A DNA stretch of 64,000 nt, from the NCBI GenBank assembly GCA_000149265.1, contig CH003047.1, forward strand, positions 163,213 through 227,212, given 5' to 3'. Origin of the DNA: Ciona savignyi (taxonomy: Eukaryota; Chordata; Ascidiacea; Phlebobranchia; Cionidae). The position numbers and the translations under genes were made by a program. The notes under the pieces were generated by a model, which did no database searches, was not told where the DNA came from, and saw nothing but the letters and a program-made list of their open reading frames with translations. Of this stretch, positions 47,573 to 60,100 are shown piece after piece. How positions within the stretch are numbered: the first letter of the stretch is position 1; each line of letters opens with the position of its first letter.

Positions 47573-48713
47573 CTTTTTCATTATTGCCATTCCACTGTAA
47601 CATTGGTGCTCGTTGATGGTGTCTACTTGTGAAAAGCATGCTTTGGAGTCGTGACACTTCTTTTCCATAAACAAATTCCCGCTTCTTTTAACCATGTCTG
47701 TTCTGCAAGACTGTGGAAACAGTTATTAATATATATACACAGGATTCGGAGCCCGAGTATTCGCAAAATCTATGTGTCGCGGTAAAGGGGACTATGTGTG
47801 CGACGCTTAAAATAAAATAAAAATTGTTATACATATAAAACGCAACGCTAACATAACTGTCCCATTTAATGTTGGTTCTATGTTTTATAGCGACTAGGGA
47901 GATTATGTATAATTAGGCTCAACTTTGGTACCAATAGGACTATCACTGCAAAGTTAGAAGGAACAAATGCAAAATATGCAATTCACCATATAAGCATAAG
48001 TATTTTATCGTCAATACCTCTCCGCGTTTACATTCCTGCTGGGCGAAATCAGTCAGATTGATGCTTGAACCTGAGCTCCTTCCCACGTAACACGTTATCG
48101 GTATTGGAGGAACTAAATGAGAATAAGACAGAGGTCAACCTGTCTAGTTTCAAACCATTTTGCAATTATTTATTTCCGGTAACTTTTGTCTATCCACTTC
48201 TATATTCATTCATGTTCAACTTTTATTTCGCGCTTTTTAACAGGTTGATAATTTTATATCTTTGCCATATTTTTAAGAACTTTTATACACGGACGTTTCG
48301 TTTTTGCTCGGTAACATTTTCAAGAGACTTCTTGATTTGACAGCTCCTGCTAAAATCTATTCAGCTGCCCACTATTTTCGAGCGTTGTGGGGCAGTGCGT
48401 TTAAAATTCAATTTCGTGTACATATACAGAAGGATATTAAAATTGCTAAATATTCGATCCAATTGTAGGCTAAAACCCCTTCTAATGGCGCGTTTTAAAC
48501 TAATTGTTATTTTGGGATTATAGTATTGCCAAATAGTTCAATCATTATGCTGTCGCTCTGCATGAATATGTTCTAACACACGCGTAAATCAATTAAGGCT
48601 ATCCGCATCTCTAATATACCCCATAAGTAATATGGATGTTAAACTGGCTTACCCGTCACCGAATAAACTTCAACGAATATCACAGAAACAACAACAGCTA
48701 ACAGGAACTTCAT
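47573..48713 (-). CDS. Putative small secreted Cys-containing protein (partial model)
   Basis: Three minus-strand pieces agree in phase: 48713-48653 encodes a textbook signal peptide (MKFLLAVVVSVIFVEVYSVT); 48070-48018 encodes SSINLTDFAQQECKRGE; 47710-47573 starts SCRTDMVKRSGNLFMEKKCH and continues DSKACFSQVDTINEHQCYSG. The last piece ends at a GT donor, so at least one more exon is expected below 47573; none was clear. The Cys spacing with K-x-C-x5-C recalls the Ly6/CD59 three-finger fold, but the usual N-terminal Cys pair is not visible, so the family is unproven. The acceptor of the middle exon is weak. Confidence 0.35.
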
Positions 48714-48896
48714 ATTTTTTAAGCTGTTATTTTATTTCCCTTGTTTACTGATTGTTAAAACCTGTGGAAGCCAGATTATTAAAACCTATGAATATAAACG
48801 TTAGTTAGTCTATTTGGTTACTATAATAGTCTATTCTGCTAGGATATCATTAAGCACCCCCAACAAATCGTGTATAATATATCCTTGTACGTACGT

Positions 48897-49127
48897 TCAT
48901 ATTAAATGCGACACGGTACATAAAATACCAACATTATGCACTGTTAACTGCCCCGAAGCTAAGTCAGAAAGCGACATTTCGGGCCATAAACCGGTCTGGG
49001 TCGTCAGTTTTGTTATGATATTGTTTACGCTCTTGTCAAAAGCAATGTCACACGAAATAAAAATGTTAGCTGCAACTAGTGTGTTGTTGGCCAAAAATAC
49101 CATCATGTAAGTTGTCAATAATTTCAT
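48897..49127 (-). CDS. Possible signal-peptide ORF or first exon
   Basis: From a true ATG at 49127 a 76-residue frame opens with a signal-like stretch (MKLLTTYMMVFLANNTLVAA) and continues as a mixed polar segment with two Cys. It lies just upstream of the tentative secreted-protein gene in the same orientation. There is a possible GT donor inside its 3' part. Too little to claim a gene; recorded because tandem small secreted genes are plausible here. Confidence 0.2.
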   Translation of the reverse strand: MKLLTTYMMVFLANNTLVAANIFISCDIAFDKSVNNIITKLTTQTGLWPEMSLSDLASGQLTVHNVGILCTVSHLI

Positions 49128-51106
49128 TACCTTTATCTTAAACGGCAAAATTTAAAATAGGAACGACAAGTTTTTTTTTAGAAAAAATCAATTGGGGACT
49201 TCCTACCCTGTCTACGCATTTCTTCCACCATTTTAAAGTTTTATTTTTCAAAAAAGGAAACACATTGAGATTTGCTCTTTAAATATAATTTTATCAGATT
49301 TTTCTTTCTACCAATCCAATAAAGTAAAAATAAATTAGTAAAATATAGAAATGTTTTATTGAAATAAAGATGTTTGTGACCGAATAGTCAGGTGGTGGTT
49401 TAGTGCGACGTCTTTCAATCGAAAGGTTACTGGATCGAAACTGGTCGCTAGCTAGTCGGCTGTGTCCTTGGGCAAGATACTTAACGGACATTGCCAAACC
49501 CAGCTGATTATTGGGTTTCACCAAATTAAAGGAACGTGTGTATTATACACAACACACTGCAATAGCTCCGGTAACCGGACGGTGGGCGAGAGGTGATCTG
49601 ATTATTGCCCGTGTGTTAACCCCCTTGTTTTTACATTTGCGGGGATAAACATAATTATCCTATCCTACCCAATAGGACAACCCCCTTTCTAACTAATCCT
49701 CCTTTCATTATGCCATGCGGTGCCGTGCTGGATTGGTTGTTTCGAGGATACATATTTCATTTTAGTGCCGAAATCGTGGTATAGAGCTAGGGAAACTTCA
49801 CGAAAGATCTAGTTCCAGTCACAGGTACTAAATAAAAAACTAAACCAAACGAAACCCTACACCTTTAACATAATGTAAATAACCAAAAATCATACAAAAT
49901 GCTGTACTTTTACCATGAACAACGCGACATATATAGCGCACTAATACGTTTTATACCGAAAAACATACAACACAATTTTAAAGAACAAACAAAGTTAAAG
50001 ATAAAATAAAGCAATACAGCGACTAATAATATAAACGAGGAACAGTAAACCATAAATACAGATACCGACTACCGGCCAATGAAGCCGTGCATATCATCTT
50101 GGATACCTGAAAGTCTTTACCCAGTTAAGCACACCATTTCTGTCAACGTATTTTTTGCAAAGAACAAGGTATCGTAGACACTACCATGGAAAAAAAGTAA
50201 ATTAAGAGGTTTTATGGGGGGAACCATAATTACTTGTTAATGAATACTAATAACTGCTAATCGTTGGCCCCAAAAAATTAAAATCGAAGTCAAAATTATA
50301 GTGTTTTTTTGTGAAATATAACTAGTTGAAATAAATATACATTTAAAATTAATATTGGAAAAGAAGGTTTAAGATATTCGACAAAACAAATTTTACAAAT
50401 ATACTTTTGTCAAAAACACAGGTTAAATATTTCCAAATGTATCATTCTAAACAATGTTCTTTCTCATTTCTCACGAACCTTGATAATTTCATTTGTCTCC
50501 TACATGAGATAACTCAAATCCAGAAAAATGGGGAAAACTATATTGAGTGCAACACATGGAACAAGGCACTCGTTTAACAGTGGTAGTATTATAATAAACA
50601 AGATACAGTATATATAATCAGGGTGAAAATAATGTGTCGCTATCTAACTGCCAACATTAAGGAGATGGAAAATTTACAATGCATACAATAGTTCCATTGA
50701 TATAAATAGTTGTGGAAAAAGTAGAAATCAATAAATTTATGAAATTGTGCGAGGATAAGTAGAGAGTGTGTACAAATGTTTAATAGCTTGGGTTTTGAAA
50801 TTATTTGTGAAACAACAACTTCCTGAACATATTTTTACTGTATTAATTTCGGGAAATATATCCAAAGTTTAATAAATTTCAAGTTATACGTGGTCTCACA
50901 ATCATATCCTTGCTGTTAAAATATATCCAGTAGTGGAAAATTACATGCAACTTCAAAAAAGCAACAAACAAATATTTTGAATTTTGCTTCAAGAAAGTTC
51001 CCATACAATCTAGTGCACTTATCTGCACTGATGTAATTAAACAGATAGCTACAGCAGAAAGTAAAATAGATTTTATACATAGTATCTTGGTGCAAATTAA
51101 ATCCAT
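49128..51106. other. Spacer downstream of CEP104
   Basis: One full SINE (49378-49668); otherwise AT-rich with no supported gene. ATTAAA on the minus strand near 50867-50872 is a weak poly(A) signal candidate for CEP104. Confidence 0.45.
49378..49668 (+). repeat. SINE family 1, full-length
   Basis: Head (GGTGGTTTAGTGCGACG, AAAGGTTACTGGATCGAAAC), body and TATCCTATCCTA tail; close to the reference copy. Confidence 0.9.
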
Positions 51107-54100
51107 TTATCGCCGAGGCGGTTTTTTGGCGTTTCCAATTCCACTCTTTTTTCCTTTCCCGATTCCTGGATTATTTTTCTCACCGTCATCCTTCGCTCTC
51201 ACTGGGATTGAATTTTCATATTTGACAAATACAATATACCATCATTTGATGCTTCTAATAACACAAACTTCAATTTGGCCTTTATTATTTAAACATTATA
51301 ATGGTTCCCATATAGTCTTTATTATAAACGTATAAAAACGTATAATGCATTTCATTTCCAATCAATAACCCATGTTGTTGGAATAAATCCAGCCACATAA
51401 TTAGTTGGTTGCCTGAACAGAGTGTAAATCAGTAGTTACATCCAAATCATATACCATAGTCTGCATTAATAATTTTACTGGTATGTAATAAGGCCACATG
51501 TGTTTTTCCATATAAAACTTTAAAATCATATCTGCTATGTAGGTTCGCAATACTGCTTGCTTGGTATTCTATCACTTTTGCTACATGAAAAAGTAAAAAA
51601 ACCTAATTTGTTTGGCTGTTTGCACTGACAATTTAACTCCAGTGAAAATTATACTCACTGATCAACATGCTAACATTGGTCTGATCATTTCAGATATAAA
51701 AGTAGTCCCATTTAATCCAAATATTGTTAGAAGTAACATAGTTGCAGTGGTTAAGCTAATCATAGTAGACATTGATAACACAAATTTGAATCTTACATCT
51801 GTTAATCGACGGCTGTCGTCGTGGGTTCTCCAAGCAAGCATCCCTCTTTGCCCCCATCAAGTGGGCCTTCCACGATTCCTCACCCAGAGCTATGTTCTTG
51901 TGGCACAAAGGACAATGGTCCATGGATCCTGGCTTTGCAGCTAGAAGTCGGGGGATTATTAAACGGACAACTTTTAATCGTAAAAAACACAATATTTAAG
52001 TAAATAGTACAATAAAGTACACCCTTTTACGCATTAGACCACATCAATTTCCATATTGTAATTAACAGTTTGCCTCCACAGTAAATTTATTGTTCAGCCA
52101 TGTATGAAGGGTTGACCTGCTGTTTAGAAGTTTTGGAGGTTTTCCTTAACAATACAGCATCTTTATTATGTGAGTGGTCAGCACTATATTTTTCAACTGA
52201 TTTTTTTTGGCAGACATGTGAGGCTTATGAAGCTAAGAAAAGTGACCACTGCTATCATGGAGATAACATTTTAGGTTCTAAATTCATATTGGATTTAAAA
52301 GTTTAACTGTTACATACATGGGTTAAAAACTTATTATAATAACTGGATATTATACTTTTGGACGAATTGTCTTTTATCAGAGCAAAGGAAATACATGTTT
52401 TGAGTGTTACACAGAAAAAAAGGCATTAAACACATTACTTTTGACTAAGTAATAATAAAATAAAAAGAATTTAGGGTAAAATTTAATTATCAAACAGTTG
52501 CATTACCTGTACATCTTTTATCTGCAACATGTTTATCGAGTTCGCTCTTCAAAATTGCTTCTTTACACCGAGGACATTCACCAAACTCATCTTTTTTGTC
52601 GCATTCGGTCAACAGGTGGCCACAATATCCAGCCACCTCCACCACCTTGGGTTATAGGAATTTTAAATTTTTTAAATTTCAATTAAATAATTGGAAAAAG
52701 GGTTTTGTTTATTACTGTCATACATCACAAAGATAAAAAATAAATATATATATACATGTCACTGTTTTATAATTGTAATAAATAATACAAGAACAATAAA
52801 GTTTGAGCATTTATTAAAAAAAAATAAAGACAAGATTTACTTTTATAAAAAAATACCAAAAAATGTTACATAAAAGTAATATAATTGGAATATATCACAT
52901 TACATCAAAGCCTAATAGATAAATGACACCCATGTTTACAAAACTAATTTAATTATATTACGAAAATGAATAATAATTTCACACCTGTAGCCTCCTTATG
53001 GCAATTCCAGACCATTACCTGTTTGCAGTGCTCACATCTTTTAAGCATCGGGCAATTTTTCCAGTAATGCAAATCCAACCCTTCTTCAGTGAAAGAGTCA
53101 TCTTTTTCCCCACAGAAGATACACATGCTATACATTAACACATGGTGGTCAAACACTTAGAGATGGGCAATGCAGGATATAATGTATATTCTGACCCTAC
53201 AACATGGTCACTGAACTATATTGTATTAAAGAGAGCGGCAAGGAGAAAAAGGGGGGAAATGCAAACTGAAATTTGAAAAACTATTTTAAATTAAAATTAT
53301 AATTATCCATGCACCATGTGTAGATTATACAAATATGATAAGTTTATTTAACTCACTTATCCAAATCAGGTTCGGGAGATTTCCTTGGACTTGGTTCTGA
53401 AAATATTAAAGTAGGTTATGATAGTTAAAACCATTACTAGATGTATGGCGTCATTGTTACGGAGAAGGAAACTGGCATAAAGATGATTACTTTCATAGCT
53501 TAGTTTACGTTTATAGAGCAGTTATTTGTGTTAAAATATTACTACATACTTTTATTTACACCAGAAAAAGACAGGAAAATGTTAGTCATTAAAGCACAAT
53601 TTAAATATTAAGCCAGCGTATATGCAATAATACACAGTCGCCTCTAGCTAGAGTGTTTGGTAAAGCAGTACAGCTGCAATATGGAGTTGCAACATAACAG
53701 GTGCAAAGTAAATTAGTATTCCAATGTTTTACCTTGTACAACGGGTGGGGGATTCTTAGTGGGAGGTTTTCTTGATTTCTTTCCAGGGGGAACTTGGGGC
53801 TGAAATAATATTTAGATGTTTTATGCTTACGATAAATTAATTGTTTTTTTATTTTAATATATTGCAAGAGTTTGTACAAATTTCACCCTAACCCTGATCC
53901 ATGCACACGCTCATGATTTTATTTCATAAGCATGTTCATGAACAGGTGCTCATTATAAAAACAGATGATTTTTCAGCTTGCGAGCGTATGGGCACGTCGT
54001 TGGATCATTCTTATTGATTTGTACCAGATTTTAACATACAAAAACTGATTCACTTTTCAGTGCTTATATAATCTTGTTATTTGGGTTATTTTATTGTTGT

Positions 54101-57100
54101 TGCAATAATATCAGTAAGTGATATGTACCTCATTAGATGCTTTATTGTTCATTGCTCGCAGCTGGTTGACTTGCGCTTGCAGTTCTTCTATCTGAATGAA
54201 AGTTGATAGAAAAAAATTAAAAATTAAACTTTTGATTGCTTGACAGTCTATACTCTATATTGATATTAGATGCTTGGCCACTGTCCATAGTAGCACATTG
54301 TAGGAATAAGGCCTTTTGTCTGAAACATTCTTTTTTAATTATTTCAAGGAAACTCTTGTTTACCCTGGGCGGGTAGTTTAACAAAATGTATTAAAACACA
54401 TAAAATGTTGGCTAATAAGTAAAAAATATACCCATATATTTAAAACCCATTAATCCACTGGGATCAAGCAATTTCCACAAAAAGGATATTGCCGAAGAAC
54501 ATAACTGACTAGATGATGAGTGATGGCTGGTTCCTAGCAAATTTTAGAATAATAGTTGATGAGATAATAATTGTTGATAAGATAACATATAAAACAATTA
54601 TTTTAAGTTTAATTGGAAACAAATTGAATTGTTCTTTTTCCATCATAATAAAGTGTAGAATCATGCCATGCTTTTATTTTATTGAGACAAGTATGCGTGA
54701 TTATACATGAAGATTTCCAGCCACCTGATGCCTAAGAGCAATAATATTGCTTTTCAACTTAAGGTTGCTAATTCTGTGATACAAAACGGATAAAAATATC
54801 TGATGAAGGGTAAGCTGGCTATTATATTATCAGGCACTTCTTGCTTTTTCTTCTTTTCATTTTCAGCTGATTTGGCCACTTCTTGAGCTTTCCGTTCAGA
54901 TTGCGTCAATCTTCCCGATATTCGATCAAATCCATCAAATATGTTTCTATTGAAAGAATTCCCAGGAATATCGATTCATTGAATTGTTTAAAAATGGAAA
55001 TGTTTATGAATTTTCAATTGATTTAAAATTATGAATAACTAAAATTAGTTAAATGTTGTGCAGAGTTTTTTTGGAATAGGTTATCGAAGGTGAGCAGCTT
55101 CCAAAGCTATGATAGCATATACTTTACTACTAATGTTATGAAATGATAAAGAACAAATGATCTACTAAGTAACTGCATGGTTAGGATGGTAAAGATACTA
55201 TGTGATTTTTCATAACACTATAAAAAATAAACATGAAGTTTAGTAAAACACACAGTGTATGGGCAATATTAAATTAACACAAATTACTATGTGTTGGATA
55301 CAGGTTTTATTTAACCTTTCTACTGGAGGACTCACAGTGTATCAAATGTTCTGATCATATAGGTGTGACGAACACCATAAATACCTGTAAAGTGGATTCT
55401 TCCTAGTAGAGTTATCGTCGGGTGGGAGGTATGATTTCACTGCGTTGCCAGCGATCTTGTAAAGCTGGAAGATGATCCGAGTCGCAGCATCCCGAATCGA
55501 TCCGGAGGAATGTGAGAGAGCTTGGGAGGCAAATTTCATCCCAGTTTCCACTGTTAATCCTGGAGGTTCTAAGCCTGGAAAACAATAAAAGACCTGTAAT
55601 ATTGTAGAAAACAGGAAAATCTATAAAAATCGACTCAAGTGATTAATCAAATATATAAAAATTATTTGTTGTTTTTGTAAATACAAAATTCTTTACTAAA
55701 GCTTACTCTACACAGCAAGCAAACAACAAAAAACGAACCAAATTTATTGAACAATCCTTCAAGAATTTCTACCCGACTTAGAGCAAGTCTCATGGCCATA
55801 TCACGTTTGATGGGTGGTGTGGCTTGCTGTGGGATCAATTGCAGCTGGTGTACCATTGCGAATTCACTCATGCGATGAATGAACTCAATAGCAGCATTGC
55901 GAGATCGAGCAGCCTAAAACATTTATTGTGTAAAGGTAATATTATTTGGTAGTTTTTACAAACTTAATAATGGTTTAAGTATTTTAATGTTTGCCAAGTT
56001 TACAGTCTATAAAAAATCTTAAATCGAACTAACCCAAAAAAAAGCAAATTGGGCCGAAAAAAATGAACAGAAATATGCAAAATTGTCAGTTTTTTTTAAT
56101 TTTTAAAGTTAATAAATTCTAAAAAATAACACAAAAACAAAAATGGTCAGCAAATCGTCAAAAAAATTTGTCAAGGTAAATCTTACGGTTTCTCCACTTT
56201 TCTGGAACAAGTTTGGTAGTGTTCGAGACACAGCGAACACGATCTCTGATTTTCCAAGTTTGTGTTTCGGAATGAAGTCGACCAAAATTAATTCAAGCAG
56301 TTTAAGTGAAGCATGGAACACAGCATGGACCTTGTCTGAAAATGTCAGGATGGCAGGACTGAATTAAAGCATTAAAAACAAAAGACTTTTTAAAACAAAG
56401 TTAGAAGGTTAAAACTGGAATGTTTTAAGGGTATGCCACACCGGTGCACCATAATCACAAAGGTTTATTGATTATTGCATTCTCAATCTTTTTTAAATTA
56501 ATGTTAAATGTTAACATTTTGTAATATTACTGAACTGGCATTACATATATAATTTTTTGTACAAAAAGTAGAGCTGTTTCTAATCCAAGAGTTCTTCACA
56601 TGAAATCACAGCACCAAGACCAAATCATTTAAGGAATCACCTTTAATAGCTCTTCTTATTAAGAATACAGCAGCTCTTGTATTTGCTTTTAATTCATCTT
56701 TAGATACAGATTCAGGTGCTTCGGATAATAGTTTATAAACAGCAAGCAAAGCATCTTCTCGAAATGACCATGTCTTAGAATATGCACCAGAAACCTGACA
56801 AAATTGAATGAAGAACTTGCTTAGAAGGTAAATTGTTCTACACAAATTAAAGTATTAACGAAAAGTAATGCATTAAATTGCAAAAGAAATATTTAACATT
56901 CAAATTTTATTTCATCTTCATTAATACCCAATTTGTGTTACATCTTAAATGCTTTAATATACTTTTTGAATAAATTTATTGTGGAACAGTTAATTGCAAA
57001 ATTATGATGGATGGATAACACTTTTAAAGTAATATGGGAAGAAAATATTAAACCCTGAAAAAAGAACTAAAAGGTTATAATCATATGATATGTGTTGTAT

Positions 57101-60100
57101 TGGAGGCAATGTTTTTTTTCTCAATTAAAATATGTTATTCTTATTAAGTCAAATTGTTGCAGGACGGCAAAAAATTATATGCATTAGAATGACAATACTG
57201 ACCAGTGGAAGTCCAAAGACATCAATGACAGAGGAGGCTTCTCGGATGCTCTTCTCTGACATCGCCTCCGGCTCTCCTGTTGTTCCTGAAGGTTTGTCGG
57301 GAGAAAATTCTTGTCGGGGTGAGGCAACCTGGAATTTAAGAAAAAATAAAATCCATGTAAATGAGTAGGCACATTTTTGGGTACAAATTAAGGTTATTAA
57401 TAATATAATATTTAAAAGTTTCTGTTTTAAATGGCTGAAAACAATGATAGAGCAGCATGTGTGGTTTAATATGGTAATATACTGCACAACAGTTATGCTT
57501 TTGAGTTTAATGAATCTAAAATTTTCTATAACAAAATGGTTATTCAATTAGAAAACAAAAATTTAGAGAGTTTTTAAAGTGTTCATATTGCCTTATGTGT
57601 ACTCGGCATTATGCAAAAGAAGTTTTATTAAGCAAAGTTACAAGTTTTAAAACACTTTCTTAGTAAAAGTATATAAAAATCCAGTTTATTATTTTTTTTA
57701 AAATGGATATCATACATTATTTTAACTCTATTCCAAAAATTAGTGAAAAATGTAACTTAACTAATCAAACCAACATTAGAGATAGTAATACTTGGCATAC
57801 TTTTTCATACAGTATAACTCACGAATGGTTCCCATGGGCCAAGACAACACAACACACAGCTGTTTCAAACAATGCAGAGGACCACATAATATAACTTCAA
57901 AACAGACATACACTATATCCAAGTATTATCAATATATGTATAGTTTCGTTTCAAATCCAAAGAAGTAGAAAAAACAGAAAATTCAGTTTTGCAATACAAA
58001 CTAGAATATAGAATATTTGAATTGAAATCTAAACTTCACATAAAAACAATATAAAATTTCCCATTAAATTATATTTCTATTTTTAATGCAGAATGAAAAA
58101 AATTCGAGTTGACAGTAAATGTTAGCCATTTATCATAATATAACTTTACTATCATGAAGCTTTCTTTAATTTTAGCCTTTCCATTTAAACAATAAAGAAG
58201 TTAAAATGTAAAACTAGAGTAGTTTATTACATAATTGATGATGCTATTAAGCAAACTGTAGTTTTTAGAAATAATTCATGAATTTATAGAGATAAAGAAT
58301 TTTTTTAAAACCAAATTATGGTAACAAATAGGTAGAACAGAATTAAAACTTTAAAGCAATTACATGATATCTTCATATTTCAACTCTATGCTTCTATAAT
58401 TTGCAGGTATTTTTCTATTGCAATTTAGACATAAATATATATAAGTAACCCATAGATATTTCAGTGGGTCTGGATTTAAGACACAACTGCGCCAAAAACA
58501 GGTAACATGATGCCGCTTTATATCACAATAATACTTATCTAGTGATTGGGTTTCATTTTACAATGGAAAGGATTTCAAAGCAATCACTGTGCACAGATTA
58601 ATATTTTTACCGATTTTAGTTAGGAACATGCCACAAGTAGAACAATGTTTGACAATCATTGTACATATTTTTATCAGTGTACATATTATACCAACAACGA
58701 TTTCACTAACTGGGCCACTTTCTATATAATAAAGATTATTAAAACTAAGGCATAAACACCAGTCCTATCTAAGTGTTATGGCACATCATCAATTGGGATT
58801 CTATATTAAACAGAATTAAATTCTACATGTACTCAACTAAATGGATAACTTACCTCTTCATCAAGGAAAGGATCACGGTCCCTTGTGTTTATTAAGTGCT
58901 GGAATCACTTTTTCGTCATAAGTAACTGGTGAGTGACGCACAGGTGGTGAATACACTTGCTGTGCTGGTTCTGGTGACAATGGTTCCACAGGTTGGTGCT
59001 GCGAAGTGGATTTCGAATAAATTCAGATATAAGTGAGCAAGGAAGAGTTTAAATGATTGAATAATTTGGGAAAATAGATTGCTTGGAACTGTAGCAGTAA
59101 TTCATATTTAATTTAGCATTGTACATTACAAGTCAGAGTGTCAAAAAAGAAGTATCATTAAATTGGTTAGAAAATAAAAAAAAATCTTTATTGTATAAGT
59201 GATACAAAAATATCTCAAATAACCGGACATTGGAAAAGGTACAAAGTGTGTACGATAAACAAACCATGACAAAGAGGCTGAATCTAAAAGAACGAAAACA
59301 AACCTGTTCTTGATCAGGTTTAGGTGAGATAGGAGGTTCTTCCCGGGGTACAAATCTAGGTGGGGATTGCATGCGATGCGGGGGTGGGGTGGTGGGAGGT
59401 CGTGGAGACACTATGTCTTCCTCTACAGCCCTTCTGGGACTTGCTTGAGGCTCTAGAACAATTTTGATTCTTTGTCTAGCTGGCTCATTTGTATCACGTT
59501 AGACCAGCAACAAAAATGTAGGATCAAATCCAGTCGGTAGCTAGGTTGTACCTTATGCTAAGTAATTTAGCGGATGTTGCTTAAACCCAGTGATTTACTG
59601 AGTTATACACAAACTCAAGCAAGGTCTTTATCATAGTAACACACTGCAATATCTTACCTGACGGTGTGCAAAAGGTAATGAGATGATTGTCTGTGTTATA
59701 ACACCCAGTGCATATTTTAACCTCCAGGGACAAACAGAATATATAATCATGGTTGCTTGTAGTAAGACAAACCTAAACATTGGTTTAAGAAGAAAAAAAA
59801 AACTTTTCCATGTAATAATGTTTTTGGCTTTATACCAGTAACTAGCTGTTTTTATTCTTTTATCAGAAAAATTTTACAAAATTAAAAAAAAAACATCTGA
59901 CATTATTTACCTTGAGCTGGTCTTAGAGGTGAATCCCCATTTGGTTTAACATGTGATATGCCTGCGTCTTCCAGCAGATTGTATTTCTGCAGCTGTTGGT
60001 AGACCTTGAGTCGGTATTCGTCCATCTGGGACTTCTTGCTCTTTGCAAGGTCGTAATCTTCATGTTCAACTGCTCTACGCTTGTCCAACTCATATCTGTG

